A stretch of DNA of 64,000 nt, from the NCBI GenBank assembly GCA_025331565.1, contig JAFREQ010000040.1, forward strand, positions 1,691,501-1,755,500, written 5' to 3'. The notes beneath the pieces were generated by a model that ran no database searches, was not told the DNA's origin, and saw nothing but the letters and a program-made list of their open reading frames with translations. Every line of letters starts with the position of its first letter. Positions within the stretch are counted from its first letter, which is position 1. Positions 42,176-53,370 of this stretch are shown in pieces. The stretch is from Holacanthus passer. Its lineage: Eukaryota; Chordata; Actinopteri; Pomacanthidae. The position numbers and the translations under genes are program-made.

Positions 42176-42370
42176 TACGCTGTGCAAAACATAAATAAAA
42201 CAGAATGTGACAATTTGCTAATCCTTTTCCATGTATGCTCATTTTAAAACAGTACAGAGACAATATATTTGATGTTTTGCCTCATCAACGTCAGGACAGG
42301 AGCAACACAAGCCTGGAAAAGTTGTGGATTCTCTGAAACCACCTGTCACCTAGGAACTGTGAAACTGTTT
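42176..42370 (+). mobile_element. Fragment of the 10028-10512 DNA transposon family
   Basis: Shares with the minus strand of 10028-10512 the pieces CAGAATGTGA, GACAATATATTTGATGTTTT (there AATGTTTG), GGACAGGAGCAACA and AAAGTTGTGGA, in the same order and spacing. The left inverted repeat is absent, and the 3' end is lost near the GGAACTGTGAAACTG segment. Confidence 0.65.
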
Positions 42371-42382
42371 TTCTTGGTATTG

Positions 42383-42462
42383 TATCGACTCAACCATTAA
42401 TAGATTAATTCTGAAAATGAGCGGAAGATGAAATGATGATGAAGACAATGGTTAGTGGCAGC
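42383..42462. repeat. Fragment of the TTAATCGATTA-type dispersed repeat
   Basis: CAACCATTAATAGATTAATT, then GAAAATGAGCGGAAGATGAA and AATGGTTAGTGGCAGCC, matching the end of the family noted at 22960-23036. Confidence 0.5.
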
Positions 42463-42783
42463 CTTATTCTTCTCTGACGTTTGTCACTGACATGTTTTTC
42501 TGGCACAGCTGCCCACTGACAGCGTGTTTTTGTGTATCGTCCCGTTCTCCGTGAACACCAGACATATACAGTACTTACTGCAAGAAAATCCCAAGAGGCT
42601 GAAGGCTCAGGGCTGAAACCTGGAGCCTACATCTGGCACCATTAATGAAAGTTGAATCCCTTGACAGTGTTTGCGTTTCATATATTAGATTCAGTGATTT
42701 AGTGTTTGAAGGAGCTGCCTGTTGTTTGCATGAAGAATTAGTATTGAAGTTTGCCTAATCAAGAGACGGCAGTGTAAATACCC

Positions 42784-42787
<4 letters not shown>

Positions 42788-42829
<42 letters not shown>
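42788..42829 (+). repeat. (TG)21 microsatellite
   Basis: Forty-two bases of perfect TG repeat. Confidence 0.97.
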
Positions 42830-42830
<1 letters not shown>

Positions 42831-43139
42831 ATCTCAGAGGAGTCAAACCTGCCTCTGCACACTTGGTGAAGGCTGTGAGGGTTTTCAGAGCTCTGGATAA
42901 TTGGAGGCTTTGTCGTTAAAGGTGAACCTGACATGTATGTGACACTTTTTGAGGGACTGCAGCTGAAACACATGACAGGGCCACCGTTGCTTGAGTCCAC
43001 TGGACATGTCTCTGTGACTTCCTGTCTGCAACATGGTTTTTGTCCCGTCCTCTGCGTGGCTTCATATCGCACCTGGTTTCAGAAACTCATTTTGATTTCG
43101 GTGACCACGTTGACGAAGCATCTAAGAAGTGGAGCAGCT

Positions 43140-43682
43140 GTTATTCAGTTGTTTTCATTATCAGTTAATCTTTAGAATCTTTCCTTGATTAATCAATTTT
43201 TTTGTCTATAAATGTCAAATTACATTTTCACTGTAAAAAAAAAAGGTGTAAAAATACTAATCACAGTTTCCTGAAACCAAAGGTGGTGTCTTGAAATTGC
43301 TTTGTCTGACCAACAATTCAAACCCAGAAATAGTTTACAATCAGATAAATAATGAAAAGCTGCAAAAATTATTCTGTCTGTCTTTGATATTTATAGATAG
43401 ATAGATAGAACATGTCATTGATTAATGGAGGAAATAATCTGGAAAAATATTGTTAATGAAAATAATGGTTATCGCCATTTTTTTTAAACTTAAAAAGCCA
43501 ACTGTCCAAAACTCAGAGATTTTCAGTTTACGAACATATAAGACACATAAAAGCTGCATAGATTAAAAATGGAGATTGAAAAATGCCTACTGATCATGGC
43601 AATTGACCGATTATCAAAACAGTTGCTGATTAATTTTCTGTGGATCAACTCATTGATTAACACTCTGTTGCAGCTCTAAGGG
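43140..43682. repeat. TTAATCGATTA-type dispersed repeat, two partial copies
   Basis: A first piece has ATCAGTTAATCTTTAGAATC with TTTCCTTGATTAATCAATTT and GTCTATAAATGTCAAA. A second ends CCGATTATCAAAACAGTTGC, GATTAATTTTCTGTGGATCA and GTTGCAGCTCTAA. Both match remembered pieces of one common teleost repeat. A short GATA array (about 43397-43407) lies between. Confidence 0.55.
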
Positions 43683-45204
43683 CAAACATGAGCTTAATAT
43701 CATGTCATTTGAGTTGAGTCATTTCTGTGCAGACGAGATCAGAGAGATTTTTTTTTTCATAGAAACAGAAATGGTTAGTGCACTTTAAATCTTCTTTTGA
43801 AGAGCGTAGGTACATTCAGTTAATGCATTCATTTAGTATTTGTGTTTCTTAATTGTGGCCTTGAACAAAAGTTCACCTAATGCATTAAATATTATACCTT
43901 AAGAGGGAGTGAAAGCAGAGAAGCTCATTATTCCTCGTTAGGTGTAGTTATTGTAAGTGCATTATCATACGCTCTGAACATTAACAGTGCCCCACCTGAT
44001 AAAATATTTGATTTCCCAATGAGATAGACCTTCAGTATTGGTAATGGTGAGATGTGAGGTGCTTACTACATTCAGCAGCGGGAAGATAACCCTTGTTTTG
44101 CCTTCTTTAATATTAAAACTATTTTAATGATAAATAGTTAGCGTGGCTTCTTCGATGCAGAGGGGCTTTCATCGCCGTCGGTCATCTCAGCGCGACTGTA
44201 TAATGAAGGCTTTATCCAGTAGTCATGTATTCAGTGGCCTGATACGTGTCACACCTGACGTGAGCTCAAAGATTTCTGAAAAGACAGACATGCTGCTGAT
44301 CCTTCTGTCCGATGCTTCCGGTCTCTTCTGTTTCTCTTTCAGAAAGATTAAGCACAAATGCAAACAGAAATAGTGAAACTGTCTCACTGAATCTTAACAC
44401 GATGTATATGTATAAATAATTGTTTTGTAAAAGTTGAGATCATTTTAAAGGGGTTGCAGTTGATATTTTTATAAAAGTAGATGAAATGACAATATTAAAT
44501 CTGGGGCTGTTCTTAGTGCTTGTTAGGGTTCGACAGTACACCAGTGTCATAGTCATCAATGGTTACTGAATGATGTTGTACAACCATGTAGATTTTGCAA
44601 TATCATCATCATAACAAATCAATAATAATTCTAAAAAATATTTCATTTTCTTCAAAAGTTCAATTGTGGTCTGAATACTAAATTTTCTACTTGATGTTTG
44701 CTGTATAAAGACACACAATATGCAGGACTATTAGATTATTATTAGAACTGCTTAGATACTTATGCTCTTTGGTCGTTGGTGTATTAAGCGTTTTCAGTTA
44801 TAGTAGCCTACTTGTCCACTTTCTTCCTACTTTACACACACACACACACACTGGAGGAGATATTTGCTGAATTTGACAAAGTGTATTGGATCAGAATGAC
44901 TCACCCAACCTCTAAAACGAGATATAACAGGAAGCAAAGTCAATTTTAAAAGACAAATATGAACGGAGTCAAAAAGAGCAACATTTAGGTCGTTGAATTC
45001 TGAAGCTTCGTGACTCAGACAGGATGTAATATCATGTCACCTGCTTTAAGAAAACAAAGCTCATGCGTCATCAGCCCGGCTTTGTTTTCATGCAGCACTC
45101 ACAGACCGGACTGATTTGGCTTTTAATTTTTAATTCATCCTGTCTACCAAGCATTTCTTCCCTGTGTCTTACCCAACGGCTCAAATGTAAATAAGCAGAG
45201 AGCA
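43683..45204. other. Intergenic, nothing recognised
   Basis: AT-rich non-coding DNA with a short AC tract near 44835-44850; no gene or firm repeat recognised. Confidence 0.5.
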
Positions 45205-45298
45205 ATCTCAGTAGCTGGGTGGTTGGAAAGCAAACCATATAGCCACATGGTTCCCAGTTGGATTCTGGCCGGAGACCTTCATTGTGTGTCATCCAAAA
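45205..45298 (+). repeat. tRNA-derived SINE-like repeat
   Basis: CTCAGTAGCTGGGTGGTTGG resembles a tRNA A-box region, and CCCAGTTGGATTCTGGCCGG resembles a B-box region about 45 bases later. It is followed by GAGACCTTCATTGTGTGTCA, typical of a fish tRNA-like repeat body. The cloverleaf is not intact, so this is not called as a tRNA gene. A 10-base A run follows. Confidence 0.5.
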
Positions 45299-45487
45299 AT
45301 ATTCCATTAAAAAAAAAAGGGACCAACCTATTGAGTCTCAGTTAAGAAGGATATGGATGCTTGTCTGTTATACAAGGAGTCCTAATGGTTGTGTTAACAT
45401 TTTACACACCTGTTTAATTGACGTACTGTTGTTTGGGGTTAAGATGAGAATTTGATCAAAGCCTGAATGATTTAGTTGTTTGACCAG

Positions 45488-45524
<37 letters not shown>

Positions 45525-48500
45525 GTCAATCCCAGATTTTAACAGAGATACCAAGGAGCAAAATTTCATCAGTGGCCTAAAGTATGAAAGAAAGACCAAG
45601 GTTATGACAACTGTTTTTCCTGTAAGAGCAGTGAAGAGATCCAGATATTCTGAGGGCGTATGAGCACAACGATGCTTTGAGTCTATTGTAAAAGCTGTGA
45701 AAATCGAAAAAAGCTGTCTATCTTTCATTAAAGCAACGGGGACATTATATCTTCGCCAAACAACAGCCACGTTTCCCGAGCGTGTGCGTGTTTGTGCCGG
45801 GAGAAAAAAAAAATGTTTCAAGAGGAATATTTCCTCATCCTATACCCGAGGTGCTAACCATACACAAAGAGACTATTTCCATCAAAATAGAAACTGCAAT
45901 ATGAACCAGAGTTGTTGCTCAGGAAAAAAAAAACTCTGTCAGTCATCATTAATTTCTATACTGCAGAGTCTTGAAGTTATAACTGTTGTGCTGCTGAATA
46001 AATCCTTGGCACACATTGTCTGCGAGAAAGAATTTAGAATCGTGAGTGCAGATTTATCATGTTGACTCTTTGCTCTCAGCACTATTTCTCGCTGGCAGTT
46101 ACAGCTTTCTAAAGCAACCAGGCACTGTTTTGAAATGTGGACGTTAGGGATAGACCATTAATTCAATGAATTTGCTTAATTAGCCTACTGCCTCATGCCA
46201 AACCCTTAATAAAACACCCAGGGACTTATAGTCAGAGGTTGCAAATAACTTCCCAATGCAGCCTTGCTCTGTTTTAAAAGCAGGATTTGTTCTTTTCTTC
46301 CGCCGCAGTGGTGGGATTCTCATTTAGAAAAAGGATCAGTGTTAGGGCAGCTTGACAGATGTTCTCACTCCAAAAAAAAAAAAAAAAAGAAGCTGTTATG
46401 TCAAGGTGATTCCATATTCAATACCATCTGTTCTTGAACTCCGATACATCTGGAGAAAATCTGGGGGGATCAATTCTTGACGCATCCTATCTCACCGCAA
46501 ACCTCGATCCAGGGCGAGTATCCGCCCGAGCAAACTCCCTGTAGTTGGCATTGCAGTTCCTGTGGATTTAGTGCCTTGCATCGCTTCTTGCTTTGTGTGC
46601 GTTTCTGCACTGGAGAGGGGGAGATGGCTGAAAAACAGAGCACTTAACCTCAACCTTGAAAACACCGACAGGCAGGCTGACATAAAGAGGAGTGTTTTAA
46701 TGGAAAAAAAACAAAAAAATCTGATAGAATTTAGTGAAACATGTGCTTACTAATGTGAAACGCTGCATGAGAAGGACAATGGCTACATGAAACTCCACTT
46801 ACCAGGTTCGGTGACATAGTAGAGTTCGACCGGTGATGTGTTACTCAAGAGGCAAATGCCATGGCTGAAATGTGGCATCTAATGGAAAAAAGGAAAAATG
46901 AAGAGAAGAGGGGAAACCTGTAATGTACTATTTGTATATTTACTTTTATCCAACATGAGGGTGTGAAAAATTTGTTTTGTGATATTTTTTTCCTTCTAAT
47001 GAATCCCATGAAAAGACCAACAATAACCAACAATAATTCTAATTAATTCTAATTAACTATCATCTGTGAAGCCAAAGTCTGATCTAGCTTCCTCCTCTGT
47101 GCCATCGTTATCCAAAAAGTATTTAAAAACACACCGAGAGTTGCACTTGTTCCCTCATTACGACCAACATCGGCACCGCAGTTTATCATGAGTTAATCAC
47201 CGTCCCGCTCGTAAATACTCAGCAGTGAGAGTGCAGATCTCTGCCAGGTGTGTCCGGGGGCAAAACGAAGCTGTTGTTGATCACAGTTGCGGCCGGTTAA
47301 GAGGAGTGCAGTCTGACTCACAGGAAGTTGGCTGTTGGTATAAACCTGCCCTCCCCCTCCGCTCTCTGCGTGTTACCGTTAAAAGGTCCTGTCGCTACCT
47401 GAAACGACCTCTGAGCTGCCACATGATAACAATGGCCTCTCGATTCCTTTGCAGGGATTTAGCCGTTTTAATGCCAGAGCTCTCCTCTGTACGTGCAAAT
47501 GTTCCACCAGCACGAGTGCCCCTCAATGCTATTTTTGCAAATGCACCATTGTGTCGTGTGTGTGTTTCCTTCAGATGCTCCACTTTCTTCTGATGGTCCA
47601 AATAATTGGAGCTCAGGTAAACTTCAGACTCTGCAGGCTACAGATGTGCTCTCCAGCTCCCCTGTGATCTTGAATATTTACATTATGAAATATTATTTAC
47701 ATTATTTACATTTATTACAGCTGCTTGTGATGCAGCTCAGTGTTCACGTTCGAGGAATTATGTCAGTGCAACAAAACAGATTTATTTTTTCAGCCTGAAA
47801 TCTCAGCTCCTCAGATTCCTGGCGAAGCAATTTTTGAGTCGGTGGTATTGATCAACAACTCGATCATAATCCTGCGGCTCTATTCTTGTCATAAGACAAA
47901 ACCACAATAGTTTTTTTTTTAATATCTTCTCGTTTTGGAACCGCTGTGTATTTCTGCATTCCTGTGGTCGTTTCTAAATATCATTTATTTATTTACCACA
48001 GATCCTCTTGAGAATCTTCACCACCATCTTAGAAACTGTTCCGTTACTCTGAAAAATCAAGAGACTTTTTCCGTCTCTTCAATAAATGAGGTACTACAGC
48101 ATAGCAACATTAAAAGGAGGTGCATTTTACCCAGAATGCATCGTAATCGCTTGCTGTTTCCTGCACACAAAAGGACACGTGATATGTAAGTGTGAGCAAA
48201 CAAGCCGCACTCACAGGATTTGCACTTCCGATAAAAATAACTCATTTGAAATGCATTATATTTCACTTTAATGTCTAAGTTTGATCACTCCTTATCGTTC
48301 TCAATTATGAGGCCCGCCTGAGGGCCAGTTAGTTCCATTTTCAATCCTTTGCTCCCTCTTGGACCCCTCTCAGCCGCTCTGAAATTGGCCACTCACATTA
48401 TGACTTGTGCTGCGTATCGCCACGCGCCGAGGGGAAGCAAAGGATGGTGTGCCGAAGCGACACAGGTGGGTCTGAAGAAGAGGAGAAACATTAGAGACGA

Positions 48501-48981
48501 GCAAACCTGCAAACCCAATAACACCATTTTATTCCTTTTGGCAGATCTATATTTGTATAACCCAATAATCTCGGTATCCATGTGTGAAGGCACTAGCTGA
48601 CTGGCTCAGTTTAACAGGCTTCACAGCAGGCATACTGGGTGTGGGTCAGATGCCTGCAGGCTGCTAATGATTAATGAATTCCATCACTGTCATTCGGGGA
48701 CTATGGTCGTGCAGACAGAAGCTGTCTGTCAGCCTCAGCCTGCTCATCTTGTGCAGAATTAGCTTAAAATATGCTCTCAAGGTTCCACGCCGGAAGAGAT
48801 TACGAATGAAAGAAAAAAATACTGGATGTTGTTTAATTGAAGAAACGCACCTATCGCTGATTACCGGGATAAAAATAAATTGATTGAAGTTTTCGGCATC
48901 AGTGCTTTGGTGATGTGACGGCCGGTTGTGAATTAGAAATTCTATTCGTTTGCACAATCAGGGAATATTAATTCTCATTTT
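45299..48981. other. Intergenic, nothing recognised apart from poly-T and poly-A
   Basis: Contains a 31-base poly-T (45490-45520) and an 18-base poly-A near 46373-46388. Frames of up to 122 codons (45697-46065, 47225-47593) show no domain or splice context that I can support as genes. Confidence 0.5.
45490..45520 (+). repeat. Poly-T tract (31 T)
   Basis: Thirty-one uninterrupted T. It could be the tail of a minus-strand retroposon, but no body was recognised at higher coordinates. Confidence 0.95.
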
Positions 48982-49495
48982 TAAAGTGTAGGTTCACAAT
49001 TTTGCAAGTCACTTCTCCAGTGTTATAGATGGGGGTAAAATCCTTAGTTTATGTTCCGTGCAAAAATGTATTCAAAGTTAATTTGAGGGTAATATGAGGC
49101 TTCGATAGTCTGAGTTATTCAAATCAAGTGGGGATTCTCCAAATTTAGTCTTTCAGTACAAACTATCCCTCCACTGTTCTGCAGCTCAGCACAGAAACAG
49201 AGTCTGGGGAAACAGAGGGAATCTCATACTTTTAAAAGACTGTAACTTTGGTAGATACCCACTTGATGTGACTGACTCAGACAGCCGAGGCTTCGTAACT
49301 TCAGATAAACTTTGAAGCGCATGTTTGCACAGAATGAGGTCTGTGGATTTCTCTCCCTCGTCTCTCACATTGGAAACTCATTAGGAAGGAGTTTACTGGA
49401 CAGAGGAGGAATAATCACTGCAACCAAAATCAGTTTCAGTGTTCATATGGACACTTGATTATTGTTTTAAGACTTGAAGAATTGTCACCATGTTG
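48982..49495. mobile_element. Foldback (palindromic) MITE-like element
   Basis: The outer edge reads AAAGTGTAGGTTCACAATTT, and the far edge carries the related AAGACTTGAAGAATTGTCAC. Inner arms at 49059-49145 and 49243-49330 are imperfect reverse complements over about 85 bp: GTGCAAAAATG..TTCAAAGTT on the left, and GTGCAAACATG..TTCAAAGTT when the right arm is reversed, with TGTCTGAGT and ATCAAGTGGG also shared. The sequence resembles a common teleost foldback repeat. No coding capacity. Confidence 0.75.
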
Positions 49496-52400
49496 TGTAA
49501 TCACCACACAGGTTGATAACACTCTTCGCTTCTTAATGTACTTCAGTGAGCACTTATAGAAAATGATGAGTACAAACCTTTGGATGGCAGATCAAGTGAG
49601 CCTATGTCAAGTCTGCTTCAAGGTGCAATGTAATTATTGGTGCCATTAAGTGGAATTACAAAAGACTAAAACATTAAACTGTCAACTCTCAACAAACACA
49701 CCCACAATCTTGAACTGAGCACAAAACCACACAACTAACAAACTTAGCAGGTCATGGAGTAAAACACAGTATATGATTGTGATCAGTTATTGTAAAACAA
49801 GATGCATCATGTTAAAAAAAAAAAAAAAAAAGCTCATGGCAGATTTTGCGATGACTTATCTGCCATTACTTTCCCTATTTGATGAAGATGAAGTAAATAG
49901 TTCTGTTTGCTAAATACACAACAACACATGATTAGTTCGGCCTCATTGAGCAGCCGCCGAGCGACTCAAAACTGCGTTTGGAAATCTGAAAAACTGTAAA
50001 GTATCAGCGCCCTACAGAAATGTCAGGCGCCGTTATAAGGCCACCGTCGTACTGTAGCTGAATGTTAATGAGCTGATGATCTGCGTGTTTTTGTTTTGTC
50101 CTTGGATCACATGAAATACTCACTGCATATTGTAACGTGGAGAAAATCATCAATAATCAGTTTTTTAAAGCCTAATTTGTCAGATTTTTGTCCTCCCCGA
50201 CTTTTACAGTCTTCTGGTCCGTGTGTTATCTGACATGTTTCTGATGCCCATTTATTCATTCCTTCGCTTTATTATCTTCAGCGAGCTTTTATTTGTTGTA
50301 TTTGGCCTCAAGCACTCAAAAAATACTTGTCTTTCGTACTTGAAAACGCTATTTCTTGCAGCACACAGATGCATTTTGAATTGGAAAATGTTTGAAAGCG
50401 ACAAAGATCATGTCTTATTCTCAAATCTGTGTGATCAGTCAGTGAAACATGTTGGTATTAAATGGTTTGAAAAAGAAAAACACACAGTTGCTCAGAAATG
50501 AATAAATGATGGGCAGCTTCCCGCCTTAAATGGCTACAAATGCCACATTCTTGAATGTGCATTAAGTCAATTAATAAGGAGAAAGTGTGTCTTTAATAAA
50601 CTGAGATAACAATAAACGAAGACAGCAGTCGACTATGTGCTGCACTCAATACATAATTACCACCAAATTAAAGAGTTTTTTTTTTTTCATGCAGCAATTA
50701 ACTTAAACTGTGTCACCCAAATTTCTATCAGTATATAGATGCATATCTCAGAAACCAACTGTGGAGCATCAACAAATCTCCCTTCCATGCCAAAATATTA
50801 TGCTTTAAGCAGAGATAAGTGTGAAAAGAAAGTAACCAGAGACGGCCATTCCCATGTCACAACAGATTAGTCCACACACAGCCCGGCCCCCTCAAACACC
50901 CACACACACTCTGCTTCTCTCACATCTAATTTTCATTCCCTGGTTTCTTATATCCAGTGGATTTGTGCTTTGAGACTTTAAGCAAACATGAAGCTGTGGT
51001 GAAACCTGAAGCTGAAATCGCTTGTCCTGGTTAAAGCAGTTTTGGCACGGCTCGTTCGTTCGCCGGCAACGAGGAGCGTTACATTTTCACCTCTGTATTA
51101 AAAGGAAACGCATTTGGTTGAAGTTGGAGGGCGGCCAGAGCTATTATAGTGCGTTCATAAGCTGATGGCAAAGTACCAAATTAAATTATCTATACTGTAA
51201 TGCAAACTCCATTTTAAACCCACAAGGTGCTTAGATGTGGATAAGTAAAAACTAATTTCGGCACAGAATATAATTAAGTGTGTTGATTGATCCTTTGAGC
51301 CTCAGTAAGTGTTCGGAGGTGATGACTTACAGTGGACCAGCACACCTTTGGGATTTTGGACGTGGTGGAAAAGAGCGTTCTACTGAGCAACATTGCAAAC
51401 TTCATCGTGTTGGGAAGTCAAACCCATAACAAAACTAATTAAACTTATAAAAGCTCTGTGAATCAGAGCGTCCTCGAATTCTGAGGTGGTTCTTTTGTAA
51501 GTGCTGCACAATGAACTAACAGGAAAACTGCAGTGTATAGATTATGTGTACATGCAAGTGGATCTGCTTGATGACATAGAAAACACTCCTTGACAACATG
51601 TTGACAAGCTGTAGGAGATGTAAACAGGTAGCCCCGCTGTAACGTGAGGTCAAACTCCTGTCAAGCTCGTGCGCCGTTTGCATTAGCAACACATCCACTT
51701 ACTCTTGTCGGGTGTAATAGGTGTCTCCTCGTGGATGCAAAGAGCCATTGTTGAGCATAATGAAGTGCCACTCCACTCTGCCTTCCAGAAGTCGGAACAA
51801 GATAGAAAAATGATCAAGGTCACGGCGTCCTCTCAAACAGGAAAATCTGAGACTGAGATGTTTCTCTTATTATCGATATTTCACTTTACAAAAACCTCTC
51901 CACGAATACTTTTGAGTCTCACAGGAACTTTCACTTACCGCTGTCGTCTTATTTTGTTTTATGACCTGATTCTGTCACAAGCTTTTCACCGTCGACTGTT
52001 ACAGATAGCGATGACAGTAAAGTTAAAAGTGTTGCTTTTTGCCGTCGCTTAAAGATGAAACGTGCTGTATTTAATTCTGAGTATGCATGTTTACTCAGAA
52101 ATGCAGATATATAAAATAATACGAATAAACTTCATGTTGCTATTTGTTATTCAAAAACCCTGAATAACTGCAAGCGCAATCGGAGATGGATGTCTGAGAT
52201 GGTTTGAAAAGCATTTTAATGTCTCCAATCTTTACTTCCCACTGTTGTAACCACATCAGTAAGTGGTGTGTGGAAGAAGCCACTTCCAGAGCGGTGCCCT
52301 CGTAATAACGGCGAGTGATAATGACACTGCAATTATGTACTGACTGGAATTATTTCTCGATATGCAAATATTTTCTAATGTGACGGGGAGAGCGTCTGCA

Positions 52401-53214
52401 GCGGTTTCAATGCTTATTGTTACACAGACGGAGTAAAGTGCTGTTGCATGCGGCGTTTATCTAATTCCTGAGCTGTGCAGCCTTTGAATATTCTGAGCGG
52501 AGAGAGCGAGTGAGCGAGTGCCCATGCTGTGAACTAAACTTTTGCCTCCCTTGTTCGCTGATCCATGTGAGTCATCTACATATTGGTGTTAGTTCGTGGT
52601 TGGTTGTTCGCCAGCTTAATTCTTTTATAGTGCAATTCATCCAGATGGATTAGGCAGCGAATGACTTCAGGTCGCTTTTTTCGTCGTTGTTGACGAGTGG
52701 TTCGTCTTCGCCGGAGTGTTTTGGCCCACCCAGGCTCGCACCTAGCGCGAACAGATGCAAATTGCATTTCTTATCAGACTAATGGAGGCACATGTCACGA
52801 GGTGTAAATAAATATGCATTTAATCATATAGAGACTGTATCTGGCTGTGAAACAAATGAAGTGACGAGATCAAGATCAAAAGATTAATCAAGTGAATGAA
52901 AGATGAGATTTTTAATGCCTGGCCTCATTTAGAAGTTTTTAAGACCTCGTATTACCACTGCGCTCTCGAAATTGATTTTAAATTGAGGGTGTTTGTTGAC
53001 TCATAATAACCCCCAGATGCAGCTCTCATCTTACCTGTCAAAGAAAAAAATGTTAAGTGCTTGTGCGTGTATATTTCTCCTGCTTCATTATTTACTTGTG
53101 AAGCTCCTTTCGTTTTCTCCCCTTAGGTTATTTCTCGGCTGTGTTATTAATCTTAAAAAACACTGTTTTTTTTTTTTTTTTTTCCCCCTCCACAAATTCT
53201 TGCTGTTTGTCGTC
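49496..53214. other. Intergenic, nothing recognised
   Basis: AT-rich non-coding DNA, with a poly-A at about 49813-49831. Open frames (for example 51705-52052) show no family features. Confidence 0.5.
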
Positions 53215-53370
53215 AACAAGCTGTGGCTCAGCTCCAGTTTGTGCAGAACTCCGCTGCCAATAAGTTGCTTATAATTGATAAAGAATAAACACACTTCATT
53301 CATCCATATCAGCCTCTTTTTCTCAGCTTCCCCACACTGGTTTCATTACAGAATCGATTTTAAAGTTTCA
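53215..53370 (+). mobile_element. L2-type LINE relic (C-terminal RT end)
   Basis: GCTCAGCTCCAGTTTGTGCA gives AQLQFVQNSAA, and after a gap CCCACACTGGTTTCATTACA with GAATCGATTTTAAAGTTTC corresponds to the LHWLP..YRIDFKV segment. The same protein region occurs in the opposite orientation at 8390-8715. It is short and non-functional. A 22-base poly-T lies just upstream (about 53165-53183). Confidence 0.55.

Noticed and set aside
47225..47593. 122-codon plus-strand frame with Cys residues
   Set aside because: No regular cysteine spacing or recognisable domain, and no splice support; treated as chance.
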